A DNA stretch of 64,000 nt from an uncultured beta proteobacterium (GTDB taxonomy: Bacteria; Pseudomonadota; Gammaproteobacteria; Burkholderiales; Burkholderiaceae): assembly GCA_903867305.1 (NCBI GenBank), contig CAIPQU010000045.1, positions 1 through 64,000 of the forward strand. Direction: 5' to 3'. Each line of letters begins with the position of its first letter. The stretch's first letter is position 1. The notes beneath the pieces are model-generated. The model saw only the letters and a program-made list of their open reading frames with translations, searched no databases and was not told the DNA's origin. Both the position numbers and the translations under genes were made by a program. Below, piece by piece: positions 1 to 9,356 of the stretch.

Positions 1-279
1 AATTATGTATTGTTTTTTAGTTCATTGTTAACCGCTAAAACCTATGAGGGGCCTAATCCTTATTCGACATCATTCAACCCGAGAAACTCTTTTTAACGAG
101 TAGAAATTTCTCCTCATTATGCAACGCAACAAAAATTCACAAGAATTATGATAAATATAATTTATAACTCTGTTAATATATAAAGGTTTGAAACATTAAT
201 TTAATAGAATAAATATATAGCGTATTTATCATTCAATTGCATCAAAATCAATAGCGAAATTTAGCCAAATAAAAACAGA

Positions 280-3200
280 ATGTGGATTGTTAAACTAGCC
301 TTAGATCGACGCTACACATTTATTGTGATGGCGATACTGATCGTTATCGCTACCCCACTTGCTATCATGCGAACGGCGGTGGACGTTTTACCTGATATCA
401 ATATCCCGGTGGTGAGTATCATCTGGACTTATAACGGGCTGCCAGCAGAATCAATCTCGCAACGCATCGTACAAACCCATGAACGTGCGATCACAACCAC
501 CGTCAATGATATTGAACATATTGAATCACAATCGTTGTCCGGCATCGGTATTGTTAAAGTTTATTTTCAACCTAATGTCAATATTGATCTAGCGATTTCA
601 CAAATCACCGCCGTATCCCAGGCAGTGATAAAAAATATGCCTCCAGGGGTTCAATCACCGCTCATTATCAAATACACAGCATCCAGTATTCCAGTACTAC
701 AGATCGGCATCGCTAGTAGCGATCTACCCGATGAAAAACTGTACGATACCGCTGTCAATATTATTCGCCCTCAACTAGTAACGATTCCAGGGACCTCGAT
801 TCCTAATCCCTATGGCGGAAAAGTAAGACTTGTTTCTGTAGACATTGATCCTTCTGCTCTAACCGCTAAAGGTCTACTTCCAGCGGATATTATTAATGCC
901 ATTAGTCTTCAAAATCTCATACTTCCATCAGGAACGGTTAAATTTGGTGACAACGAGTTCGCCATTGGTTTAAACGGTTCGCCAACGACCGTTCGAGGTC
1001 TGAATGACATTCCAGTAAAAACCCAAAATGGTTCTACCATTTACTTAAAGGAAGTTGCTCATGTTAGAGATGGCTATTCCCCGCAAACCAATATCGTCCA
1101 TCAAGATGGAAGTTCTGGAGTACTAATCTCAATTCTGAAGAATGGCGGTGCTTCTACATTAAGCGTTGTTCAGGATATCAAAGCAAAATTACCATCCGTC
1201 ATGGATCTCGCTCCTCCTGGTATTGAATATAAATATTTATTTGACCAGTCTGTGTTTGTGAATGCCGCCATTGAAGGAGTAATTCATGAAGCTTTAATTG
1301 CAGCCGGCCTCACAGCTTTAATGCTTTTATTATTTCTAGGGGATTGGAAGACAACGGCAATTATTTCTATTTCTATTCCGTTGTCAATATTTACCTCTAT
1401 TGTGATTCTCCATTCGCTTGGAGAAACAATTAATATTATGACCCTTGGTGGCCTAGCTCTAGCCGTAGGTATTTTGGTCGATGATGCAACCGTGACTATC
1501 GAAAATATCGAACGCCACATCCATATGGGAAAAGATTTATATCAAGCGATCTTGGATGGTGCGGGTGAAATCGCGGTCCCCGCTTTTGTTTCTACACTTT
1601 GTATTTGTATTGTTTTCGTACCAATGTTTTTCCTGCAAGGTGTTGCTAAATTTTTATTTGTGCCATTAGCAGAGGCTGTTATTTTTGCTATGTTAGCCTC
1701 TTATATTTTATCAAGAACTTTAGTTCCCACCCTAGCAATCATGATGTTAGGCAAGACTGCAAGTGCTGGTTTAATTAGTCGCTTCATTTTGAGCATTCAT
1801 CACAAGTTTAATGATCGTTTTGAAATTTTTCGGGCTAAATATTCAGATTTGCTAAGCTCCATCATGGACCATCGCAAAATATTTGCGAGCTCTTTTTTAG
1901 CCTTTTGTGTTTTATCTTTTGGGATCTTTTTTATTTTAGGAAGAGATCTCTTCCCACAAATAGATTCTGGTCAAATTAAGCTGCATATGCGAGCTCCAAG
2001 TGGCACAAGGATCGAAAAAACATCACAGATGGTTAATAGTGTTCGACAGGCAATTAAGGAGATCGTTCCAGAAAATGAACTTGAAGCAATTATCGATAAT
2101 ATCGGTTTACCCTATAGTGGTATTAACTTATCCTACAGCAATTCTGGAACGGTTGGGCCGCATGATGCAGATATTTTAATCTCACTAACTAAAGATCATC
2201 ATCCAACAGATGAGTATGTGGAAAAACTCTTGCCAGAATTACACAAAAGATTCCCAGGCAATGAATTTTATGTTCTGCCTGCAGACATCGTTACCCAAAT
2301 CCTGAACTTTGGTATACCAGCAGCGATTGATATACAAATCACCGGTAAAAACCTAAAAGAAAATGCTGAAGTTGCGGCAAAAATAAAAAATAAAGTTGTC
2401 TATATTCCAGGTGCTGCGGACGTTCACATTCAAGAAAAGGGTGATTTTCCTGTCATTAAAATGACGATGGACCGAACTAAACTTCAAAATATTGGAATGA
2501 CCCCTAATGATGTTGCTCAAGGGATTTTGTTGCCTCTTGCTGGTAACACTTCAACTTCACCCATTTTTTGGCTCAATCCGACGAATCAAATTGCCTATGT
2601 TTTAGCCCTTCAAACACCGCAATACAAAATTCAATCGATGAGTGACTTAATGCAATTACCAATTGGTAATGCCGTCAATGTAGCAACCGCGCAAAGAAAT
2701 ATAGGCTCTCCTCAAATGTTAGGTAACCTCGTGATTCCGTCCCCCGAAACAGAGTTTGGGGTTGTTGATCGTTATGATATTTTGCCGGCTATTAATATTT
2801 ATATTAATGCTCGTGGTCGTGATTTAGGAGCAGTGGCGAAAGATGTACAACAAATTATTGATGAAGAATCAAAGGATTTACCAAAAGGAACAAAAATTAA
2901 AATGCGAGGGCAGATCAAAACGATGGAATCCTCCTACTTTGGCTTAAGTCTCGGGATTGTAGGTGCAATGGTATTAGTGTATTTGTTAATTGTGGTGAAC
3001 TTTCAGTCCTGGATAGATCCTTTAATCATTATTAGCGCCCTTCCTGCGGCGATCGCAGGTATTGCTTGGATGCTTTTACTCAGCGGGACAAATTTGAGCG
3101 TTCCAGCTCTCACCGGAGCAATTATGACCATGGGGGTAGCAACAGCAAATAGTATCTTAATTGTTTCGTTTGCAAAACAACAATTAGACGAAGGAATGGA

Positions 3201-3453
3201 GCCCATATTGGCTGCTCTAGAAGCTGGCAAAACAAGGCTACGCCCCGTTTTAATGACAGCAATTGCCATGATATTAGGTATGATTCCTATGGCGATTGGA
3301 TTTGGTGATGGATCTGAACAAAACGCCCCTCTCGGTAGAGCTGTCATTGGTGGCTTATTATTTGCTACAGTATCAACGCTATTTTTTGTGCCCGTTGTTT
3401 TTGGAGCTATTCACAACCGAATTGCCTTAAAGAAAAATCATCTAAGAGATTGA
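280..3453 (+). CDS. RND efflux transporter permease subunit (AcrB/MdtB-like)
   Basis: This is an inner-membrane proton/substrate antiporter of the RND superfamily, the pump of a tripartite efflux complex. At 1057 aa it has the usual family length. It shows a first membrane segment near residues 12-30, the TM4 proton-relay motif LVDDATVTIEN with the Asp pair at 401-402, large periplasmic loops after TM1 and TM7, and a C-terminal hydrophobic block ending in VPVVFGAI. The ATG at 280 has no obvious Shine-Dalgarno, but the family-typical N-terminus starts there. The adaptor gene follows after 3 bp and the outer-membrane gene overlaps the adaptor, so the three form one operon. The permease comes first, whereas the adaptor leads in classical acrAB. 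No regulator gene is visible next to it. The substrate cannot be read from sequence. Confidence 0.93.
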   Translation: MWIVKLALDRRYTFIVMAILIVIATPLAIMRTAVDVLPDINIPVVSIIWTYNGLPAESISQRIVQTHERAITTTVNDIEHIESQSLSGIGIVKVYFQPNVNIDLAISQITAVSQAVIKNMPPGVQSPLIIKYTASSIPVLQIGIASSDLPDEKLYDTAVNIIRPQLVTIPGTSIPNPYGGKVRLVSVDIDPSALTAKGLLPADIINAISLQNLILPSGTVKFGDNEFAIGLNGSPTTVRGLNDIPVKTQNGSTIYLKEVAHVRDGYSPQTNIVHQDGSSGVLISILKNGGASTLSVVQDIKAKLPSVMDLAPPGIEYKYLFDQSVFVNAAIEGVIHEALIAAGLTALMLLLFLGDWKTTAIISISIPLSIFTSIVILHSLGETINIMTLGGLALAVGILVDDATVTIENIERHIHMGKDLYQAILDGAGEIAVPAFVSTLCICIVFVPMFFLQGVAKFLFVPLAEAVIFAMLASYILSRTLVPTLAIMMLGKTASAGLISRFILSIHHKFNDRFEIFRAKYSDLLSSIMDHRKIFASSFLAFCVLSFGIFFILGRDLFPQIDSGQIKLHMRAPSGTRIEKTSQMVNSVRQAIKEIVPENELEAIIDNIGLPYSGINLSYSNSGTVGPHDADILISLTKDHHPTDEYVEKLLPELHKRFPGNEFYVLPADIVTQILNFGIPAAIDIQITGKNLKENAEVAAKIKNKVVYIPGAADVHIQEKGDFPVIKMTMDRTKLQNIGMTPNDVAQGILLPLAGNTSTSPIFWLNPTNQIAYVLALQTPQYKIQSMSDLMQLPIGNAVNVATAQRNIGSPQMLGNLVIPSPETEFGVVDRYDILPAINIYINARGRDLGAVAKDVQQIIDEESKDLPKGTKIKMRGQIKTMESSYFGLSLGIVGAMVLVYLLIVVNFQSWIDPLIIISALPAAIAGIAWMLLLSGTNLSVPALTGAIMTMGVATANSILIVSFAKQQLDEGMEPILAALEAGKTRLRPVLMTAIAMILGMIPMAIGFGDGSEQNAPLGRAVIGGLLFATVSTLFFVPVVFGAIHNRIALKKNHLRD

Positions 3454-3456
3454 TAT

Positions 3457-4602
3457 ATGACCGTTACGCCAAATCCACTCAACAGCCCAACTAAAGAAAA
3501 ATCTTCTTTAAAGAACGTCAAATCTATCTTAATCATCATCGCTGTAGGTCTAGTGATTGTTTTGTTAGTTCACTTCTTCCTAAAACATCTACGATACCAA
3601 GAGTTAGTTAAACGTGCGAGTACGAATGCAATGGTCTATGTGCAAACGACCCGCATCAATAGTCAGGTACCGAATATTCCTCTGAGTTTGCCAGGTACTA
3701 TCCAAGGTATCAATGAGTCACAAATCTATTCACGGGCAAATGGCTTTGTCAAAAAATGGCATAAAGATATTGGACAATCGGTAAAAAAAGGTGATTTACT
3801 AGCTGAAATCGAGATTCCGGAAGTTGAAAAACAAGTCGAAGAAGCTCATACAAATTATGAATTAGCTAAAAAAGCTTATCTTCGTTGGCAAGCTCTACGT
3901 GACCAAGATGCAGTATCTCAACAAGAACTCGATGAAAAAACTAATTCTTACCGACAAACAGAAGCTGTTTTAAAAAGAGTTAAAGACCAACTTCAATTTA
4001 GGGAAGTGCGTGCGCCCTTTGATGGCATTGTCTCTAAACGAAACATCAATATTGGGGACTTAGTCAATGCAGGTAATACCGGAGCAGCTCAAGCCCTTTT
4101 TACGATATCTCAAAATAGTCAATTGAAGGTCTATGCATATATCTCCCAAAATTTTGCTTCTAAGGTTTCCGTAGGCTTACCAGTAGAAATTATTCTGACA
4201 GAAAAACCGGATAAAAAAATATCGGCCAAGGTCAGTAAAATCGCCTCTGCCATTGATCCGGCAACTCGTACGATGCAAGCAGAGATCTTACTGCCCAAAG
4301 ACACTGGACTCTTGCCAGGTTTTTATGTCCAAATTAACTTCAAACTGGATAGTAAAGGTCAGACCATTATTCCAACAAAAACACTGTTATTTAGCGTCAA
4401 TGGTACTGAAGTTGCGGTAGTAAAGAATGGCGAAGTTCTCCGTAAGCGTGTCATTTTAGGCAATGATTATGGACAAAATGTCGAAGTTAAAAGTGGTATC
4501 GAGGCAGATGATGAATTGATTATTAATCCCCCTGACTCCATCGAAAATGGTCTAAAAGTGACCGTTAGTCCAAGTCAAGACGAGAAGAACCCTAAGAAAT
4601 GA
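3457..4602 (+). CDS. RND efflux periplasmic adaptor (membrane fusion protein)
   Basis: This periplasmic adaptor would bridge the RND permease and the outer-membrane channel. It has 381 aa, with one N-terminal membrane anchor at about residues 22-42 and no lipobox. A biotinyl/lipoyl-like hairpin follows (GFVKKWHKDIGQSVKKGD...), then a short alpha-hairpin rich in Glu, Lys and Gln, a beta-barrel (VRAPFDGIVSKRN), and a C-terminal membrane-proximal domain. The start is 3 bp after the permease stop and the end overlaps the outer-membrane gene by 4 bp, which suggests translational coupling. Family membership is clear and the transported compound is unknown. Confidence 0.93.
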   Translation: MTVTPNPLNSPTKEKSSLKNVKSILIIIAVGLVIVLLVHFFLKHLRYQELVKRASTNAMVYVQTTRINSQVPNIPLSLPGTIQGINESQIYSRANGFVKKWHKDIGQSVKKGDLLAEIEIPEVEKQVEEAHTNYELAKKAYLRWQALRDQDAVSQQELDEKTNSYRQTEAVLKRVKDQLQFREVRAPFDGIVSKRNINIGDLVNAGNTGAAQALFTISQNSQLKVYAYISQNFASKVSVGLPVEIILTEKPDKKISAKVSKIASAIDPATRTMQAEILLPKDTGLLPGFYVQINFKLDSKGQTIIPTKTLLFSVNGTEVAVVKNGEVLRKRVILGNDYGQNVEVKSGIEADDELIINPPDSIENGLKVTVSPSQDEKNPKK

Positions 4603-6050
4603 AGTCACTTGTATGTCTTAGTTTGTTGACAGTAAGCCTTTGTGCTTGCACTATCGGCCCAGACTACGTTCGACCTGAAGTAACCGCACCAAAGGATTGG
4701 AAAACAATTAGTCAAAACCCACAAATCGAATGGCAAACTGCACAGCCAAAAGATTGGGCACCTAAACCAAAATGGTGGGAACTTTACGAAGATACGACTT
4801 TAAATACTCTTGAAGAAGAATGCTTAAAAAATAACCAAACTCTGATCATTGCATTAGCCAAAATTGATCAAGCAAATGCTGGACTAAAAACAAGGTCTGC
4901 TGCACAACTACCTGTAGTGCAATTTGGAGCTTTAGCTACTGATACAAAAATCTCTGCGGATCGCCCCTTAACAAGTTACTCATCTCCCAATCAAACCACT
5001 ACACAATATGATCTAAAACCATTTGTTGCTGTGAGTTACGAATTTGATTGGCTAGGTAAAATCCGTCGAGATGTCGAGGCAGCAAGAGCCAGCGCTGACC
5101 AAGCCCAAACTGATTTTGAGAACGTCAAATTGATTATGACGGCCCAACTCGCTCAACTATATTTTTTGATTCGGCAAACCGAAGAAGAAATCAGAATACT
5201 GCAAACGATTACCCAACTACAATCAAAAAGTCTCAACTTTATCAAGAAACGCCACGCTAACGGTCTGGCAAATCAATCAGAAGTTGATCTTCAAAATAGT
5301 GCTCTTCAAGTCACTTTGGCACAAATGGAAATTCTTAAAGGTCAACGTAATGTTCAAGAAAACTCTCTTGCATCGATGGTAGGCGTACCGGCACCCTCTT
5401 TTCGTTTAGCAGAAGGTACATTACCCAAGAAAATACCAGATATTCCGAAAGTTATTCCAAGCTCCCTTCTGGAAAGAAGGCCAGATATCGCTTCAGCTGA
5501 AAGAGCTATGGCCGCAGCCAATGCTCAAATTGGAGTGGCAAAAGCCGCATACTACCCGAGTCTTTTGTTAGCACCAAGCTACGCTGGCTATGAAGCAACC
5601 ACCGCTGGAAATCTCTTTTTAATACCACAGCTCATTTGGTCTATCGGCTTATCGGCTACACAAACCCTATTTGATGGTGGCAGACTTGAAGGGGGGGTGA
5701 ATCTAGCGAAGGCTTCCTATACCTCTTCTGTAGCGAGCTACCGACAAACGATTCTGTCTGCTTTTGAGGAAACTCAGAATGCTCTTGGCAATTTAGAGCA
5801 ATTGAGCAAGGCAAGAGTGAATGAAGAGGAAGCCCTACAAAGTCAAAATCGCGCTCTAAAGATATCAAATCTTCGATATGAAGCAGGGTTAGATAACATT
5901 AATATTAAACTCCTGACAGAACAGAACCAATTAAATATCGCTAGAACAGCAGCGCAATTTAAAGGGAGTCAATTAATCTCTTCAGTGGGGTTGATAAAAG
6001 CCATGGGCGGTGGTTGGGATCCACAATCAACCTCAAAGACGCCAAATTAA
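4599..6050 (+). CDS. Outer-membrane efflux lipoprotein, NodT/OprM type
   Basis: This is a TolC-superfamily outer-membrane factor that completes the tripartite pump. It has 483 aa, the usual length. The N-terminal lipoprotein signal has a lipobox-like LCAC followed by TIGPDYVRPE, the sequence typical of NodT-family factors. Two OEP repeats follow, with the LLERRPDIASAERAMAAANAQIG motif region near residue 290-310. The ATG overlaps the end of the adaptor gene. About 100 bp separate it from the downstream CHAT gene, so that gene may or may not be co-transcribed. Confidence 0.93.
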   Translation: MKSLVCLSLLTVSLCACTIGPDYVRPEVTAPKDWKTISQNPQIEWQTAQPKDWAPKPKWWELYEDTTLNTLEEECLKNNQTLIIALAKIDQANAGLKTRSAAQLPVVQFGALATDTKISADRPLTSYSSPNQTTTQYDLKPFVAVSYEFDWLGKIRRDVEAARASADQAQTDFENVKLIMTAQLAQLYFLIRQTEEEIRILQTITQLQSKSLNFIKKRHANGLANQSEVDLQNSALQVTLAQMEILKGQRNVQENSLASMVGVPAPSFRLAEGTLPKKIPDIPKVIPSSLLERRPDIASAERAMAAANAQIGVAKAAYYPSLLLAPSYAGYEATTAGNLFLIPQLIWSIGLSATQTLFDGGRLEGGVNLAKASYTSSVASYRQTILSAFEETQNALGNLEQLSKARVNEEEALQSQNRALKISNLRYEAGLDNINIKLLTEQNQLNIARTAAQFKGSQLISSVGLIKAMGGGWDPQSTSKTPN

Positions 6051-6103
6051 GGTAGCATAGATACTACAGCTTTTAGAATAGTATCCCTTGATAGGATGTG
6101 TCA

Positions 6104-6139
6104 ATGAAAATAAAACGACTACTTTTATCCTTATATTAA
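6104..6139 (+). other. Possible 11-codon leader ORF before the CHAT gene
   Basis: An 11-codon ORF (MKIKRLLLSLY) has an AGGA-like ribosome site upstream. Its TAA stop lies directly at the AAAGG Shine-Dalgarno of the following CHAT gene. The arrangement is visible in sequence. Translation of the peptide and any coupling to the CHAT gene are inference, and an ORF this short can arise by chance. Confidence 0.2.
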
Positions 6140-6151
6140 AGGTAATCATTG

Positions 6152-9100
6152 ATGAACTACAGCCTTCAAAATAGATCTCTCATCAAACTCATCATTCCGC
6201 TTGGGATTCTTTTAACTTTTTTCAGCCATGCTCAAGGCCCTCAAAAGTCAAATCCAACAACAGAAGATATAGAGTCTATTAAGCTTCCTCCGAGGGATAT
6301 TAAAGACATTCTAAAAGCTCTAGATAATTCAAAAATTGATTTAACAGAGGTCAATTTAGCGAAGGAAATTATCCAATTACCTATTCCAACAGATGTCTCC
6401 AATGTTGAGAAAATGAATCAGTTTTATCGAAGAAGAGCTCATGCGTTCGATAAATTAGGTCAAAATAATAATGCTGCAGAGAGTATGAAAAAAGCTGCTT
6501 ACGATTACCCTTCACCCGTCTCAGATTTCCATAATTTTGATGTATTGGATTATGGTCTCCAAGAATTCTTTTCGGGAAATATCTCAGTTTTTAAAGATAT
6601 TCTTGAGGAGTTAAAAAATGTTCCTGGAATGGCTATCAGTGTAAAACGCCTAAAAATTGGCGTCTTATCTAGCCAAAACAATTTTTCAGAGGCAAAAAAG
6701 ACCTTACAACATGCTGAATTGCAATTAAACCAATACCGATCTTCAAGGTATTACTCTACGTATGGGCGCATGTGGGAAGCTAACGTGGAAAGTGCGAGAG
6801 CTGTATTATTATGGCGCCAAGGCCAATGGATTGAAAGTGAGCGCCCTTATCGTAAAGCTATCAGTCTTTATAAAGACATTAATGAGTCCTCAAAAAATCA
6901 TAGATTCAAAGTGAATGAATTAGCTGATACTCCTCGTCAAAATTCAGACCCTATCAACAATCCTAAATATAGTACAACGTTTATTATTAATCAGCAGCTT
7001 GAATTATCTGATATATTACTGAGGCAAAAAAAACTCATTGATGCTGAATTTTATGCAAGAGACTCTTTGCAATTAAGTTTAGATACCTACGATAAATCAT
7101 CCCCCCTTGTAGCAAAATGTTTAAGTTATTTATCAGAAATTATCTCAGAACAAGGTCGTCAGGCAGAAGCCGTGGTTTTGGCAAAAGCCGCCCTTCAATC
7201 TCTTCTAGATGGAGGTATTTCAGACGATGCTATTAGTTTATTTTTTGCAAAAAAATCTTATGGCAAAGCTCTAGCCAATCATGGTCAATACGCCTTAGCT
7301 GATCAAGTCTTTAATGATATGCTCATTGGCCTCAATAAAGACCCTAAAAATTCTAGTTATTTAATAAAAAAAGGGAGTTATGAATGGATTATTTCCATGT
7401 CAAAAATTGGTAAGTTATCAGAAGCACAAGTGATGGCTGATGAAATTTCTTTAAATGATGCGAATTTTTATGGTAACGATTTAAACAAAACGGCCTTTAG
7501 CAAGGCCTTTCAAGCGCATTTACTTAATGCCCAAAATAAATCAGAAGAGGCTAAACAAATATATCAAAAAACGATTCCCGTTTTGCTGAGTCAATCACGA
7601 GAACGAGTTGAAAACGATACATCTTCTATTAATTATCAGCATCAAATCAAGTTTTTATTTGAAGGATACATCGATTTCTTAGCTCAACAAGCAAATAATC
7701 CCTCCCTAGCAGCAAATTCAGCAGCAGAGGCTTTTCAGATTGCAGATATAGCTCGTGGAAGTTCCGTGCAAAGGGCCCTTACCGCGAGTGCGGCCCGTGC
7801 AAATATTCAAGATCCTCAATTAGCTGATTTGGCTCGAAAAGAACAAGATTTACGCAGAAGATCACTTACATTATCTGAATTATTAACTGGGTTACGCTCT
7901 GCCCCTCCAGATCAACAACTTCCTGAAGTTCAGAAAAAAATTCAAGCAGATATAGAGCAATTTAAAAAAGACAGGGATTCCATCACCAAGGAAATCGAAC
8001 GAAAATATCCTGATTACGCAAATTTGGTTGAACCTAAACCGGCCAATATCGATACGGTTAAAAAGACTTTAAAAGATAATGAAGTTTTACTGAGTTGGTA
8101 TTTCGGTGATCAATCGAGCTATTTATGGGGAATCACCAAACAAGGCGATCCACTTTTTGTTAAATTAGCGATCTCCAGAAAAGAAATGGCTAAAAAAGTA
8201 TTTGCTTTGCGCCAAGCACTAGACCCACAAACAGTCCTGACGATGGAGTCTTTTCCAATCTTCAATGTACCCCTAGCCCATCAGCTATATCAAGATATTA
8301 TGGCTCCAGCACAGGCTCTGTTAAAAGATAAGCAATTACTTATTTCCGTTCCACATCTAGAACTAGCAGAACTTCCTTTATCACTTCTGGTCACCAAAGC
8401 TACTCCACAACCTGCAAACACACCTCTTCAATTTATTGGATATCGAACAGTTCCTTGGTTAGCCAAAGAGATCGCCATCACCCAAATTCCTTCTGTGACA
8501 GCATTAGTTTCTCTCAGAAATTTACCGCCAGGTAACCCTACAAGAAAAAGCTTTGTTGGTTTTGGGGATCCTTTTTTCAGTCTTGAACAAGAAAAAGATG
8601 CGACAAAACAAGATGGCAATGTTCAATCTGTTTCAAGGGGGCGGTCAGCAAATTTACGTAATGTTCCAAAAACTCGCGGTGTTAGTTCTGCTGAACTCGC
8701 TTTATTACCTCGATTAGCAGATACTACGGACGAACTTGTCGAAGTAGGTAAAACATTGGGGGCATCTACTGAAGATATTTTTCTCAATAAAAATGCCAGT
8801 GTGAAACAAGTTACCAGCATGGATTTATCGAATCGCAAAGTAGTGATGTTCTCCACCCATGGACTACTTCCAGGAGATCTTAATGGCTTAACCCAACCCG
8901 CATTAGCGCTTTCTTCACCGACAGTCACTGGTGATCAAGATGATGGCTTATTAACGATGGATCGTATCATTCCATTAAAACTCAACGCAGACTGGGTTGT
9001 ATTATCTGCCTGTAACACAGCCTCTGGAGACGCTTCTGGATCTGAGTCGATTTCAGGACTAGGTAAAGCTTTTTTCTTTGCAGGTGCTAGGGCTTTGTTG

Positions 9101-9346
9101 GTTTCTAATTGGCCTGTAGACTCAGATGCTGCTAGATTACTGATGACCAATTTATTCAAAATTGAAAATCAATCGGTAGCTCCTGCTCAAAATAGTGCAA
9201 ATAATGTCAGTAATGTAAAAGCACTATCCCTTCAACAAAGCATGTTGAATATGATTAATCATGATGGACTCATGGAAGGAACAGTGATGAAATTCAGTTA
9301 CGCCCATCCTTTATTTTGGGCTCCCTTTGTGATGGTGGGCGATTAA
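6152..9346 (+). CDS. Exported TPR-CHAT domain caspase-like protein
   Basis: This is a 1064-aa protein of the CHAT class (caspase HetF-associated with TPRs). An N-terminal signal peptide (hydrophobic stretch about residues 12-28, ending FSHAQG) predicts export. Helical TPR-like repeats fill roughly residues 60-560, and a coiled, charged linker follows. The C-terminal CHAT domain spans about 640-1064. The caspase-type dyad is visible as His in FSTHGLLPG (residue 903) and Cys in LSACNTASG (residue 954). The track ORF begins at a TTG, but the ATG at 6152 has an AAAGG site 9 nt upstream and is the better start. It lies just after the RND efflux operon. CHAT proteases cleave partner proteins in several signalling and defence systems, but no partner is recognisable here, so substrate and role are unknown. 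Confidence 0.85.
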   Translation: MNYSLQNRSLIKLIIPLGILLTFFSHAQGPQKSNPTTEDIESIKLPPRDIKDILKALDNSKIDLTEVNLAKEIIQLPIPTDVSNVEKMNQFYRRRAHAFDKLGQNNNAAESMKKAAYDYPSPVSDFHNFDVLDYGLQEFFSGNISVFKDILEELKNVPGMAISVKRLKIGVLSSQNNFSEAKKTLQHAELQLNQYRSSRYYSTYGRMWEANVESARAVLLWRQGQWIESERPYRKAISLYKDINESSKNHRFKVNELADTPRQNSDPINNPKYSTTFIINQQLELSDILLRQKKLIDAEFYARDSLQLSLDTYDKSSPLVAKCLSYLSEIISEQGRQAEAVVLAKAALQSLLDGGISDDAISLFFAKKSYGKALANHGQYALADQVFNDMLIGLNKDPKNSSYLIKKGSYEWIISMSKIGKLSEAQVMADEISLNDANFYGNDLNKTAFSKAFQAHLLNAQNKSEEAKQIYQKTIPVLLSQSRERVENDTSSINYQHQIKFLFEGYIDFLAQQANNPSLAANSAAEAFQIADIARGSSVQRALTASAARANIQDPQLADLARKEQDLRRRSLTLSELLTGLRSAPPDQQLPEVQKKIQADIEQFKKDRDSITKEIERKYPDYANLVEPKPANIDTVKKTLKDNEVLLSWYFGDQSSYLWGITKQGDPLFVKLAISRKEMAKKVFALRQALDPQTVLTMESFPIFNVPLAHQLYQDIMAPAQALLKDKQLLISVPHLELAELPLSLLVTKATPQPANTPLQFIGYRTVPWLAKEIAITQIPSVTALVSLRNLPPGNPTRKSFVGFGDPFFSLEQEKDATKQDGNVQSVSRGRSANLRNVPKTRGVSSAELALLPRLADTTDELVEVGKTLGASTEDIFLNKNASVKQVTSMDLSNRKVVMFSTHGLLPGDLNGLTQPALALSSPTVTGDQDDGLLTMDRIIPLKLNADWVVLSACNTASGDASGSESISGLGKAFFFAGARALLVSNWPVDSDAARLLMTNLFKIENQSVAPAQNSANNVSNVKALSLQQSMLNMINHDGLMEGTVMKFSYAHPLFWAPFVMVGD

Positions 9347-9356
9347 GCCACCATCA
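9330..9356. terminator. Convergent stem-loop covering both stop codons
   Basis: There is a perfect 9-bp inverted repeat (TGATGGTGG and CCACCATCA) with a 9-nt loop between the convergent CHAT and IorB-like genes. Both stop codons lie within it. There is no T-tract on either side, so it may act as a weak terminator or as an mRNA 3' end stabiliser in both directions. Confidence 0.45.

Noticed and set aside
82-113. Imperfect hairpin (GAGAAACTC / GAGT...TTTCTC) upstream of the RND operon
   Set aside because: Asymmetric bulge and weak pairs; no T-tract and no clear relation to the promoter.
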